In this document: one piece after another, positions 1-7,809 of the stretch
Layout of the letters: each line of letters opens with the position of its first letter
Position numbering within the stretch: position 1 is the stretch's first letter
DNA from: Desulfobulbaceae bacterium
GTDB lineage: Bacteria > Desulfobacterota > Desulfobulbia > Desulfobulbales > Desulfocapsaceae
Assembly (NCBI GenBank): GCA_008933635.1
Contig: WBUQ01000028.1
Coordinates: forward strand, 1 to 37,674
Direction of reading: 5' to 3'
Length of the DNA: 37,674 nucleotides
The notes under the pieces: generated by a model
What the model saw: only the letters and a program-made list of their open reading frames with translations
Told to the model about the DNA's origin: nothing
Database searches by the model: none
Position numbers and translations under genes: made by a program

Positions 1-423
1 CTCCAGGCCAAGGGGCACGAGTTCGGGGCGACGACCGGCAGGCCGCGTCGTTGCGGCTGGCTGGATGGCGTCGTGGTGAATGATGCGGTCCGCCTCAACG
101 GCCTGACTGGCCTGGCCATCACCAAACTCGATGTGCTCAGCGGTCAGCCGGTGCTGAAAATGGCCAGCGGCTACACCCTGCAGGAGAAAAAACTGGCAAC
201 GATGCCGGCCAATATCCGCCAGGTGGAGAAGGTCGTCCCTGTTTATGAGGAGATGGCTGGCTGGCAGAACGATATTTCCAGTGTCCGGCAGTTCGACGAC
301 CTCCCCCGGGAGGCCAAGGAGTATATCCGGCGTATCGAGGATTTTACCGAGACTCCGGCCTTCATCGTCTCGGTCGGTCCTGATCGGAACGAGACGCTGC
401 TGCTGAAAAATCCTTTCGAATAG
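1..423 (+). CDS. purA: Adenylosuccinate synthetase, C-terminal part (5' end outside window)
   Basis: The frame is open from the first base and ends at a TAG. PurA condenses IMP and aspartate with GTP to adenylosuccinate, the first committed step of AMP synthesis, in the cytosol. The visible 140 residues carry the family's C-terminal landmarks: the substrate-loop region reading GATTGRPRRCGWLD, the segment LTGLAITKLDVLSG, and a terminal region ending in VGPDRNETLLLKNPF. GATTGRPRRCGW contains the Arg-rich loop that binds the IMP phosphate. No damage is visible. It is followed after about 80 bases by rpoZ on the same strand; no clear terminator lies between them, so readthrough is possible. Confidence 0.96.
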   Translation, partial: LQAKGHEFGATTGRPRRCGWLDGVVVNDAVRLNGLTGLAITKLDVLSGQPVLKMASGYTLQEKKLATMPANIRQVEKVVPVYEEMAGWQNDISSVRQFDDLPREAKEYIRRIEDFTETPAFIVSVGPDRNETLLLKNPFE

Positions 424-501
424 AACCAACACAGACGATGCCGGAGAGTGACGGATTGAATACGCTTCCGGTTGTTCAAACACATAAGAGGATAGAACGA
501 T

Positions 502-768
502 ATGGCGAGAATTACTGTAGAGGATTGTCTTGACCAGGTAGGTGACGACAACCGTTTCAACTTGATCCACCTGGCTGTCAAACGGATCAAACAGCACCGG
601 CAGGGCGAGCCTTTTCTCCTTGAGGGCAAGAACAAGGAGGTTGTCATGACCCTGCGTGAGATTGCCGCCGGCAAGGTGACGATGGACAACATCGAATCGC
701 TCCCTGATACATCGGTCAAACTGCAGCCGCAGCCACTCCAGGAGCAGGAAACCGACGTTGTCAAGTAA
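502..768 (+). CDS. rpoZ: DNA-directed RNA polymerase subunit omega
   Basis: This 88-residue protein begins MARITVEDC and contains [15 protein letters not shown], the pattern of RpoZ, the small subunit that helps beta-prime fold into RNA polymerase. The omega N-terminus together with beta-prime forms ppGpp site 1 in Escherichia coli, and the MAR start that contributes there is kept. An AGAGGATAGAACG ribosome-binding region precedes the ATG. It heads a close-set run with dnaJ, moaC and dksA; many proteobacteria instead place rpoZ next to gmk and spoT. Length is normal for the family and the acidic tail is variable, as usual. Confidence 0.93.
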   Translation: MARITVEDCLDQVGDDNRFNLIHLAVKRIKQHRQGEPFLLEGKNKEVVMTLREIAAGKVTMDNIESLPDTSVKLQPQPLQEQETDVVK

Positions 769-794
769 TGGCCTGAATTTCTTTTTGAAATGAT

Positions 795-1916
795 ATGAGC
801 ACCGATTACTACGAGATACTCGCTGTCAGCCGCAACGCCAGCGTGGCTGAGATCAAGAAGGCCTATCGCAAGCTGGCGATGAAATACCATCCCGACCGGA
901 ATCCCGACGATAAGGAGGCCGAGGCAAAGTTCAAGGAATGTACCGAGGCCTATGAAGTCCTCAGTGACGAGAAGAAGCGGCAGATCTACGATACCTACGG
1001 TCATGACGGCCTGAAAAACAGCGGATACCGCGGTCCCGGGAATTTCGAGGATGTGTTCTCCAGCTTCGGCGATATCTTCGGCGACCTGTTCGGCTTCAGC
1101 GGCGGCCGGACCCAGGCCCGCCGCGATGGGCCTGTGCAGGGCAACGATCTGCGTTATGATCTCTCGGTCACCTTCATGGAAGCCGTCCACGGGGCATCGA
1201 AAGAGGTCGAGCTGACCCGCCGCGACACCTGCTGGACATGCGAAGGCAGCGGTACCAGGCCGGGACATCCGAAGACGACCTGCCCGACCTGCAATGGCAG
1301 GGGCCAGGTCATCCGCTCCCAGGGATTCTTCCAGGTCAGCACCACCTGCCCGAAGTGCCGGGGGGAAGGACAGATCATCACCGACCCCTGTGCCGATTGT
1401 AACGGCGCGGGTCTGGTCGAGCAGACCAAGAAGGTGATCATCAAGATTCCGGCCGGTGTCGACACCGGGGCCCGGATGCGCCTGCGTGGCGAGGGTGAGG
1501 GCGGGCGCCGGGGAGGCCCGTCCGGCGATCTCTATGTCATCATCCATGTCGAAGAGCATGAATTCTTCAAGCGGGAAGGCGACACGATCTACTGCCGCCT
1601 GCCGGTATCGATGGTCAGTGCCGCCCTGGGCACGACTGTCGAGGTCCCGACCATCCACGGTAAAAAGAAACTCGATATCCCCGCCGGCAGCCAGTCCGGT
1701 GACATGTTCACCCTGCGCAAGGAAGGCGTGCCGAGTCTGCGCGGACATGGCCGCGGCGATATGGTTATCGAACTGCAGGTACAGACGCCGACCAATCTCT
1801 GCGAGGAGCAGAAAGAGGTCCTGCGGAATTTCGACAGTCTGTGCCAGAAACAGGGACAGCACGTTGAACGGGAAGGGTTCTTTGCCCGGCTGTTCAACGA
1901 GGTTCTCGGCAAATAA
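795..1916 (+). CDS. dnaJ: Chaperone protein DnaJ (Hsp40)
   Basis: This 373-residue co-chaperone stimulates DnaK ATPase and delivers unfolded clients in the cytoplasm. The J domain occupies residues 1-70 with the HPD tripeptide at 32-34. A Gly/Phe-rich linker follows ([14 protein letters not shown], about 90-105). The zinc domain has all four CxxCxGxG repeats: [24 protein letters not shown] and CADCNGAG. C-terminal beta domains follow, with [21 protein letters not shown] as their entry. This is full-length type I DnaJ. It lies 26 bases behind rpoZ and 14 before moaC, without dnaK or grpE nearby. No CIRCE-like element is apparent in the short upstream gap, so expression is probably tied to the rpoZ transcript. 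Confidence 0.97.
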   Translation: MSTDYYEILAVSRNASVAEIKKAYRKLAMKYHPDRNPDDKEAEAKFKECTEAYEVLSDEKKRQIYDTYGHDGLKNSGYRGPGNFEDVFSSFGDIFGDLFGFSGGRTQARRDGPVQGNDLRYDLSVTFMEAVHGASKEVELTRRDTCWTCEGSGTRPGHPKTTCPTCNGRGQVIRSQGFFQVSTTCPKCRGEGQIITDPCADCNGAGLVEQTKKVIIKIPAGVDTGARMRLRGEGEGGRRGGPSGDLYVIIHVEEHEFFKREGDTIYCRLPVSMVSAALGTTVEVPTIHGKKKLDIPAGSQSGDMFTLRKEGVPSLRGHGRGDMVIELQVQTPTNLCEEQKEVLRNFDSLCQKQGQHVEREGFFARLFNEVLGK

Positions 1917-1930
1917 CGGAGCAGGAGACG

Positions 1931-2434
1931 ATGGCACAGCGCAAATCACCGGAATTCACGCACTTCGATGCCCAGGGGAATGCCAGGATGGTCGATGTCA
2001 GTGCCAAGGCCGAGACCATGCGGGTGGCAGAGGCAAGCGGTACCATCCGGATGAACAGAGATGCCTATGCCATGGTGAAATCCGGGACGATGGCCAAAGG
2101 GGATGTCCTCGGTGTCGCCAGGATCGCCGGGATTCTGGCGGCCAAGAAGGTGCATGAGCTGATTCCCCTGACCCACCCGCTGCTGATCACCAGCAGCAAT
2201 GTTGACTTTGCTTTCCAAGACGATCAAAATTTGATACATATCAGAGCTGCCATCGGCATCTGCGGTAAGACCGGAGTCGAAATGGAGGCCCTGACCGCTG
2301 TATCGGTAGCAGCGTTGACGATCTACGACATGTGCAAGGCCGTCGACAAGGCGATGGTTATTGGCGATATCTGTCTGGTGAAAAAGACCGGTGGAAAGAG
2401 CGGTACATACATACGTGATGGACATCTCGGGTAG
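1931..2434 (+). CDS. moaC: Cyclic pyranopterin monophosphate synthase MoaC
   Basis: MoaC converts the cyclised GTP product of MoaA to cyclic pyranopterin monophosphate, the first stable intermediate of molybdenum cofactor synthesis. The 167-residue protein shows the family motifs [41 protein letters not shown] and the C-terminal KKTGGKSG loop. These include the conserved Lys and Asp of the active site ([12 protein letters not shown]). An AACGGAGCAGGAGACG region precedes the ATG. No other moa genes lie nearby, so moaC is separated from the rest of the pathway here. Confidence 0.96.
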   Translation: MAQRKSPEFTHFDAQGNARMVDVSAKAETMRVAEASGTIRMNRDAYAMVKSGTMAKGDVLGVARIAGILAAKKVHELIPLTHPLLITSSNVDFAFQDDQNLIHIRAAIGICGKTGVEMEALTAVSVAALTIYDMCKAVDKAMVIGDICLVKKTGGKSGTYIRDGHLG

Positions 2435-2469
2435 TCCCGGTTCCACCCAATGCAATAAAGGAGAAGTTG

Positions 2470-2835
2470 ATGGAGAAAGAGCAGCTTGAGAAATTCAGAA
2501 TCCAACTTCTGGAGAAACGCGAGGAGATCCTCAACGAAGCAGGCAAGACACTGTCGGAGATGACAGATCAGACGACGAACATCCCCGACCCCAATGACCG
2601 TGCCACCGTTGAGTCCGGACGAAGCTTCGAATTGCGGATACGTGATCGGGAGAGACGGCTGCTCTCCAAGATCGATGAGGCCCTTGTCAGGATCGACGAA
2701 GACAAATACGGCATATGCGAGGGATGCGGTGAAGAGATAGGCATCAAGCGGCTTGAGGCCCGACCGGTGACCACCCTCTGCATTGACTGTAAGACGCTGC
2801 AGGAAACGAAGGAAAAGGCCCAGGGGCAGGGATGA
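2470..2835 (+). CDS. dksA: DksA/TraR-family RNA polymerase-binding zinc-finger regulator
   Basis: This 121-residue protein has an N-terminal coiled coil and a four-Cys zinc finger (CEGC at the start, CIDC at the end, 21 residues between). The coiled-coil tip keeps the DxxDxA signature as DPNDRA, the residues that reach into the RNA polymerase secondary channel in E. coli DksA. DksA with ppGpp retunes transcription initiation in the stringent response. I chose the ATG rather than the TTG one codon upstream because an AAAGGAG lies 6 bases before it. The stop is three bases before galT. It is shorter than E. coli DksA (151 residues) but complete in the conserved parts. Confidence 0.9.
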   Translation: MEKEQLEKFRIQLLEKREEILNEAGKTLSEMTDQTTNIPDPNDRATVESGRSFELRIRDRERRLLSKIDEALVRIDEDKYGICEGCGEEIGIKRLEARPVTTLCIDCKTLQETKEKAQGQG

Positions 2836-2838
2836 GCC

Positions 2839-3837
2839 ATGCCTGAGCTGCGGAAGGATCCGGTTCTCGGCCGGTGGATCATTATTTCCAAGGAACGGAG
2901 GAAGAGGCCAACCGATTTCGCTATCGAGAAGCAGACCTCCCTGGGAGGATTCTGTCCACTCTGCCCCGGCAACGAGAATACCACACCCCCTGAAGTCCTG
3001 GCTTACAGAACGGGTGGAAACCAGGCTGCCAACAGTCCTGGCTGGCAGGTCCGGGTCGTTCCCAACAAGTATCCTGCCCTTGTCATCGAAGGCGACCTCG
3101 AGAAGGAAGGCGAGGGTCTGTATGACCGGATGAATGGCATCGGTGCCCATGAAGTCATCATCGAAAGCCCGAATCATGACGAGAGCCTCAGCGATATGCC
3201 GCCTGAGCGGATGTTTTTCGTCTTCAAGTCGTTCAAAGAACGGATCGTCGATCTGGAGAAAGATCCCAGGTTTCGATATGTCATCGTTTTCAAGAATTTC
3301 GGTCGGGCGGCCGGGGCGTCGCTCGAACATTCGCACTCCCAGTTGATCGCCCTGCCGATCCTGCCGAGGATGATCGTTTCGGAACTGGCAGGAGCCCTTT
3401 CCTACTTCCAGTACAAGGAGCGCTGTGTTTTCTGCGATATCATCCGGCAGGAAATGCAGCAGAATATCAGGGTGGTCTGCCAGAACGACCATTTCATCAC
3501 CATCACCCCCTTTGCCCCCCGGACCCCCTTCGAGATGTGGGTGCTGCCGAAACAGCATTCCTCGGCCTACAGCAGGCTGGACGATTTTCTCCTGTCTTCT
3601 CTTTCGGCCTTGTTTTCCGAGACGCTCAGGCGATTGAACAGCTGCATCCCCAATGTTCCGTACAACTTTGTCCTGCATACCGATCCGCTCCGGTCCGGAG
3701 GTGTCGAGCATTACCACTGGCATTTCGAGATAGTCCCGAAATTGACATCAATCGCCGGTTTCGAGTGGGGATCCGGTTTTTATATCAATCCGATCCCGCC
3801 AGAGGAAGCAGCCGAGTATTTGCGTGAGTCTTTATGA
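2839..3837 (+). CDS. galT: Galactose-1-phosphate uridylyltransferase
   Basis: GalT swaps UMP between UDP-glucose and galactose-1-phosphate (Leloir pathway) through a uridylyl-histidine intermediate. The 332-residue protein shows the zinc-binding CPLC pair at the N-terminus, the conserved NKYPAL and GAHEVIIESPNHD segments, and a histidine triad-like active site reading EHSHSQ. The common form is HPHGQ or HPHSQ, and the HxHxQ core is kept. A second CVFC pair and HYHWHFEIVPK lie near the C-terminus. No other gal genes are adjacent. It begins three bases after dksA, so the two are almost certainly cotranscribed. Confidence 0.93.
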   Translation: MPELRKDPVLGRWIIISKERRKRPTDFAIEKQTSLGGFCPLCPGNENTTPPEVLAYRTGGNQAANSPGWQVRVVPNKYPALVIEGDLEKEGEGLYDRMNGIGAHEVIIESPNHDESLSDMPPERMFFVFKSFKERIVDLEKDPRFRYVIVFKNFGRAAGASLEHSHSQLIALPILPRMIVSELAGALSYFQYKERCVFCDIIRQEMQQNIRVVCQNDHFITITPFAPRTPFEMWVLPKQHSSAYSRLDDFLLSSLSALFSETLRRLNSCIPNVPYNFVLHTDPLRSGGVEHYHWHFEIVPKLTSIAGFEWGSGFYINPIPPEEAAEYLRESL

Positions 3838-3856
3838 CTGACGAAAGGAGAAACGC

Positions 3857-4210
3857 GTGAAAAAGATACTGCTGGTTGATGATGATGAGAGTATCCAGCT
3901 CCTGTACCGCGAAGAACTCGAAGATGCCGGCTTTCAGGTGATTTCGGCTATCAATGGCAGCGAGGGGCTCGAAACCTTCCAGCGTGAGATGCCGGACCTG
4001 GTGATTCTTGACATCCAGATGCCGGGATTGAACGGGATCGAAGTGCTGCGGCAGATGAAGATGCTCAAGGCCGACGTACCGATCATTCTCAGCAGCGCCT
4101 ACCACGAATACAAGCAGGATCTCGGGGCCTGGGCGTCCGATGAATACGTCGTGAAGTCAGCGGATATCGGCGACCTGCTGAAAGCGGTGCGGAAACATAT
4201 CGGCAACTGA
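3857..4210 (+). CDS. Stand-alone response-regulator receiver protein
   Basis: This 117-residue protein is a single CheY-like receiver domain without an output domain. The acidic pocket is D8-D10 (LLVDDDES), the phosphoacceptor is D52 (LVILDIQMPG), the switch Ser lies in ILSSAY, and the conserved Lys is in YVVKSAD. All residues needed for phosphorylation are present. The start is a GTG with AAAGGAG 6 bases upstream. No histidine kinase is nearby, so the partner is unknown. It follows galT by 19 bases and is likely part of that transcript. Confidence 0.93.
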   Translation: MKKILLVDDDESIQLLYREELEDAGFQVISAINGSEGLETFQREMPDLVILDIQMPGLNGIEVLRQMKMLKADVPIILSSAYHEYKQDLGAWASDEYVVKSADIGDLLKAVRKHIGN

Positions 4211-4230
4211 AGGCTTCACCGCTCGCCGGG

Positions 4231-4267
4231 CACGGACACGGCCTGCGGCGGCGGCCTGTTGTCCGTG
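4231..4267 (+). repeat. Intergenic inverted repeat, possible RNA hairpin
   Basis: CACGGACA and TGTCCGTG form a perfect 8-bp stem around a 21-base GC-rich loop between the receiver gene and the folE2-like gene. No U-tract follows, so it is not a standard terminator. It could act as an RNA stability or processing element that sets different levels for the genes on either side. Confidence 0.4.
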
Positions 4268-4292
4268 AGAAGATGGATGTGCAGGGGCCCTG

Positions 4293-5018
4293 ATGAAGGA
4301 TATACAGAATCAGACCGACCACCGTCGGATCAATATCAAGAAGGTCGGCGTCAAGACCATCTCCTACCCGGTAACCGTCCTCGACAAGGCGAAGAAGCGC
4401 CAGAACACCATCGCCACGGTCAATATGTACGTCAATCTGCCACACCGGTTCAAGGGCACGCACATGAGCCGGTTTGTCGAAGTCCTCAACCAGTTTCACG
4501 GCGAGATCGGACTGAAGAGCTTTCACCAGATTCTGGCCAGGATGAAGGAGCGTCTCGATGCCGAGGCCTCCCATCTCGAGATGACCTTTCTCTATTTTCT
4601 GGCGAAGGAACGGCGGCCTGAATCGCTCAATGTCTGTCATTATCGCTGCTCCTTCCACGGCAGTCTCGAACAGGAATCCGATCTGCAGCTGAAGGTCGAG
4701 GTGCCGGTCATACTGCCCCTGACCAGACAGCAGTCGAGCGGGTTGCCGCGTTCGATGGGCCACTGGGGCAGAGCGGAAGTAACGGTGAGGCTGAAGAGTT
4801 TCATCTGGATCGAGGATCTCATCCTCCATGTCGAGCGTGCAATCGGAGCCGATACCGGGAGGCTGGCAGAAACGGGTTCGGATCTCTCCGTTGAGACCCT
4901 TGTCCGTCGGATTGCCGAGTGTTTGTCGCAGCTTGCGGGTGTGGGCTGGTTCTTTCTGCGGGTGGAGAATCTCGGCAACGAGTATTCGACATTTGCCACT
5001 CTGGAATCCACCGTGTAG
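4293..5018 (+). CDS. FolE2-family protein (GTP cyclohydrolase IB fold) lacking the catalytic Cys motif
   Basis: The 241-residue protein matches GTP cyclohydrolase IB (FolE2), which makes dihydroneopterin triphosphate from GTP. Seen directly: the hallmark block ATVNMYVNLPHRFKGTHMSR at 41-60, FVEVLNQFHGEIGL after it, WIEDLILHVE at 172-181, and a C-terminal RVENLGNEYSTFAT. The family normally has LCPCSK after VPVT. That Cys is the catalytic and metal-binding residue in the Neisseria enzyme. Here residues 137-157 read VPVILPLTRQQSSG... with no cysteine, although the His of GH (157) remains. The usual segment between the last two landmarks (LLKRPDEK-like) is also altered. No stop or frame change interrupts the gene. 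Family membership is secure. Cyclohydrolase activity is doubtful, so I give no symbol. It precedes glyS by about 50 bases. Confidence 0.85.
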   Translation: MKDIQNQTDHRRINIKKVGVKTISYPVTVLDKAKKRQNTIATVNMYVNLPHRFKGTHMSRFVEVLNQFHGEIGLKSFHQILARMKERLDAEASHLEMTFLYFLAKERRPESLNVCHYRCSFHGSLEQESDLQLKVEVPVILPLTRQQSSGLPRSMGHWGRAEVTVRLKSFIWIEDLILHVERAIGADTGRLAETGSDLSVETLVRRIAECLSQLAGVGWFFLRVENLGNEYSTFATLESTV

Positions 5019-5071
5019 CCTTGCCCCGTTTGCATTAACAGTAAACCTCTCCCTCATAAAGAACATCCTGT

Positions 5072-7147
5072 ATGCGCGATCTATTGTTTGAAATTGGCAC
5101 GGAGGAACTGCCGGCGGGATTCATCCAGCCGGCATTGGCCCAGCTCCACGACAATTTTGTCAGGAAAGCAGAGGCCTTGAATCTCGTCCACGGCGACGTG
5201 GCGGTCAAGGGCACGCCGCGACGTCTGGCACTGATTGTCCGGCAATTGGCCGATCGGCAGCTAGATTGCCGAGAGGAACTGCTCGGCCCATCCAGGGCCG
5301 CGGCTTTTGGCCCGGATGGCCAGCCAACCCGCGCCGCGGAGGGGTTTGCCCGGTCAAAGGGAGTCACTGTCGCCGATCTCCGGGCGGTTGACACCCCCAA
5401 GGGCGAATACCTGATGCTGGTGCGGGAGGTTGCCGGGAGACCGACTGAAGAGTTACTGCCGGATCTGCTGCACGAGCTGATTCTCGAGATGACCTTTGCC
5501 AAATCCATGCGCTGGGGACAGAACCTTCACCCCTTTGGCCGGCCGATCCAATGGCTGACCGCCCTGTTCGGAAACACGGTGGTCGCGGTCGAGCACGAGG
5601 GGATTGTCGCTGCCGCAACCAGCCGTGGCCATCGCTTCATGGCCCATTTTCCGTTTGCCGTGGAAAGCGCCGCCACTTACGAGGAGCAGCTCCGGCAGCA
5701 CCATGTTCTCGTCGATCCCGGGCAACGGCGGCAGGCGGTGGTAGCTGAAATCGAGGCAGCGGTCAGGACCTTTCCCGGTTCTGGCACTCCCCGTGTTGCC
5801 ATCGACGAAGATCTCGTCGATACGGTGACCAATCTGGTCGAATATCCCTTCGGCATCTGCGGCACTTTTGAGGATAAATTTCTCCAGGTCCCGCCCGAAG
5901 TGCTGATCACCTCGATGCGCGAACACCAGAAATATTTTCCGGTGGTCGATGAAGATGGCGTGCTGCTGCCAGGATTTGTCGCCGTCAACAATACCCGGGT
6001 AGACAATCCTGACGTCAGCCGCAAGGGACATCAGCGGGTATTGCGGGCGCGGCTGTCTGACGCCCTGTTTTTCTTCAATACAGACCGTGAACTTTCCCTC
6101 GATCTGCGACGGCAACAACTTGGCGGCATCGTTTTCCAGGCCCGATTGGGGACCATGTTGGAAAAGACGGAGCGGATCGTCAAGCTGGCACGGATGCTGT
6201 GCGAGATTGTGAAGCCGGAGCTGGCAGATGCTGCCTGTCGGGCGGCTGCACTCTGCAAAGCGGACCTGCTGACCAGCATGGTCGGTGAGTTCCCCTCCTT
6301 GCAGGGGATCATGGGGAGGGCGTACGCACTCCACGATGGAGAAGCGCAGGAGGTCGCCCAGGCGATCCAGGAACATTACATGCCCAGGCGGGCAGGGGCG
6401 GAACTGCCGGATTCTGACATCGGTGCCGTTCTCGGACTGGCCGATCGGATCGACACCATCGCCGGCTGTTTCGGGATTGGCCAGGTGCCGACCGGTACCG
6501 CTGATCCATTCGGTCTCCGTCGGCTCTCCCTGGCCGTGCTCAATATTGTCTCCGGCAAGGGATACCGGCTGTCGCTGCATGAAATATTTCACAAGGCTCT
6601 TGCCCTCTATGGTGAGAAAGTCGACGCCGGGGCGGATACGCTGCAGGCATTGATGACCTTTGTCCAGGGCCGTTTTGTCAATGATTGCGCGGCAAAAGGG
6701 ATGGATACGGAGGCTGTCGATGCGGTGGTTTCCGTCGGCTTCGATGATGTCGTCGACTGCCTCGAACGGATCGAAGCTTTCCGGACGATCCGTTCCGAGG
6801 ATGCCTTCAGCGTCCTCGCCGCTGCGTACAAGAGAATCCGCAATATCCTGAAGGACAATAGTGAAACCGCGATCGATTCCGCCCTGCTCCGGGAAGCTGC
6901 GGAGAAGGAATTGCACGAGGTATTTCTCGGGGTCCGACAACGAGTCGAGGCCCTTCTCGCCGGTCGGGACTACCTGGGCGCCCTGAAAGTTCTTCTCGAT
7001 CTGAAACAGCCTGTCGACAGATTCTTTGACGATGTGATGGTCATGACGGACGATCTCGCCGTTCGCAGAAACAGGCTGAACCTGCTGACCGCCATCGGCG
7101 AGCTGATCCTGCAGATCGGTGATATCTCGAAGATGCAGGAAAACTAA
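5072..7147 (+). CDS. glyS: Glycine--tRNA ligase beta subunit
   Basis: This is the 691-residue beta chain of the alpha2beta2-type bacterial glycyl-tRNA synthetase, which charges tRNA-Gly with glycine. The start MRDLLFEIGTEELPAGFIQPAL and internal VTSMREHQKYF-like (ITSMREHQKYFPV), EFPSLQGIMGRAYA and DPFGLRR segments are diagnostic of GlyS. An HD-like region and an anticodon-binding C-terminus follow. Length is normal. The catalytic alpha subunit gene glyQ, often immediately upstream, is not in the window. The folE2-like gene takes that position. Transcription ends at the strong hairpin just downstream. Confidence 0.97.
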   Translation: MRDLLFEIGTEELPAGFIQPALAQLHDNFVRKAEALNLVHGDVAVKGTPRRLALIVRQLADRQLDCREELLGPSRAAAFGPDGQPTRAAEGFARSKGVTVADLRAVDTPKGEYLMLVREVAGRPTEELLPDLLHELILEMTFAKSMRWGQNLHPFGRPIQWLTALFGNTVVAVEHEGIVAAATSRGHRFMAHFPFAVESAATYEEQLRQHHVLVDPGQRRQAVVAEIEAAVRTFPGSGTPRVAIDEDLVDTVTNLVEYPFGICGTFEDKFLQVPPEVLITSMREHQKYFPVVDEDGVLLPGFVAVNNTRVDNPDVSRKGHQRVLRARLSDALFFFNTDRELSLDLRRQQLGGIVFQARLGTMLEKTERIVKLARMLCEIVKPELADAACRAAALCKADLLTSMVGEFPSLQGIMGRAYALHDGEAQEVAQAIQEHYMPRRAGAELPDSDIGAVLGLADRIDTIAGCFGIGQVPTGTADPFGLRRLSLAVLNIVSGKGYRLSLHEIFHKALALYGEKVDAGADTLQALMTFVQGRFVNDCAAKGMDTEAVDAVVSVGFDDVVDCLERIEAFRTIRSEDAFSVLAAAYKRIRNILKDNSETAIDSALLREAAEKELHEVFLGVRQRVEALLAGRDYLGALKVLLDLKQPVDRFFDDVMVMTDDLAVRRNRLNLLTAIGELILQIGDISKMQEN

Positions 7148-7180
7148 GCGGTCCTTGCTGCTTCGCTGATCCGCGAAATG

Positions 7181-7225
7181 AAAAAGGCCTCGGCGGGAAA
7201 CATCCCGCGGAGGCCTTTCTTTTTG
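7181..7225. terminator. Bidirectional intrinsic terminator between glyS and the cytochrome gene
   Basis: AAAAAGGCCTCGGCGGG and TCCCGCGGAGGCCTTT pair into a long GC-rich stem closed by a short AACA-type loop. It is flanked by an A-run on one side and TTTCTTTTT on the other, so it has U-tracts on both strands. It sits between two convergent genes and should stop both. Confidence 0.9.
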
Positions 7226-7247
7226 CTGAAAATCTGCTTAGTGCCGA

Positions 7248-7673
7248 CTATTTCGCGTGGCAGGTGGTGCACTTGTCGAGACCCTTCTCCTTCAGGGCCG
7301 GATCCTTCTTGACCATATCCTTGTGGCATTCGAGGCAGTTGCCGTGGCCGGCGCCTTTCAGCGTGTCGAGTTTGAGGGCACCTTTGGTCTTGCCGGCAAG
7401 TTTCTCGGGATTGTGGCAGCTTTCACATTTGCCGATTTCCATTCCCTCGGCATAGGGCACCTGCTTGCCATCCTGCATGCCATGATGGCAATCACCGCAC
7501 TTGAGGGTTTCCTGGTGTTTCTTGTGGGGGAAGGTGGCCGGTTTCGGCTTGGCGCTGCCGGTGGCCGTCATGGTGATCGTTTCCGGGCCGGTATCACCGG
7601 CGAGACTGGTAAATGCAAGACCACACAGGAGAAATGCTGCAGCTGTTCCGCAAACCAAGGCCTTTCTGATCAT
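7248..7673 (-). CDS. Periplasmic tetraheme cytochrome c, class III (c3/c7 type)
   Basis: This 141-residue secreted protein has a signal peptide at 1-25 (MIRKALVCGTAAAFLLCGLA, cleavage near LAG) and four CxxCH haem sites: CGDCH (59-63), CESCH (83-87), CLECH (113-117) and CTTCH (135-139). Extra histidines (H50, H53, H64, H110) can serve as distal ligands for bis-His haems. Proteins of this class shuttle electrons in the periplasm between hydrogenases or formate dehydrogenases and membrane complexes in sulfate- and metal-reducing bacteria. I chose the ATG preceded by AAAAGGGG with 8-base spacing; a GTG three codons upstream is also possible. It has its own consensus promoter and lies beside the cytochrome c maturation genes that would haem-load it. 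Confidence 0.93.
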   Translation of the reverse strand: MIRKALVCGTAAAFLLCGLAFTSLAGDTGPETITMTATGSAKPKPATFPHKKHQETLKCGDCHHGMQDGKQVPYAEGMEIGKCESCHNPEKLAGKTKGALKLDTLKGAGHGNCLECHKDMVKKDPALKEKGLDKCTTCHAK

Positions 7674-7734
7674 AAGATTCACCCCTTTTGTTGATATGGA
7701 AAATTACCGGCAACACCATATTGCCACTCGCCTA

Positions 7735-7763
7735 TTTGTACTTTTTTCCCCGCAGGTTGTCAA
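7735..7763 (-). promoter_or_regulatory. Sigma-70-type promoter for the tetraheme cytochrome gene
   Basis: On the minus strand TTGACA (7758-7763) is followed by a 17-base spacer and TACAAA (7735-7740). The -35 is perfect and the -10 matches 4 of 6. It lies about 62 bases before the chosen ATG, separating this gene from the ccsB-resB transcript. Confidence 0.7.
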
Positions 7764-7809
7764 ATGTCCCGTGTGAAAATATCAGCACGTCGCCGTCAGC
7801 GGAAGGGTC

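Noticed and set aside
424-501. Terminator or promoter between purA and rpoZ
   Set aside because: CCGGA and TCCGG can pair over a large loop, but there is no U-tract, and no -35/-10 pair with acceptable spacing was found.
243-1949. 568-codon open frame antisense to purA/rpoZ/dnaJ
   Set aside because: It is a mirror of strongly recognised genes in GC-rich DNA, has low-complexity Ala/Gly/Leu composition, and shows no protein family features.
4701-4766. A frameshift or sequencing error hiding the FolE2 Cys motif
   Set aside because: I read the other forward frames across the region; none restores an LCPCSK-like sequence, and the frame is open on both sides.
5453-6940. 495-codon open frame antisense to glyS
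   Set aside because: It lies fully inside a well-conserved synthetase gene and shows no motifs; codon bias of the real gene explains it.
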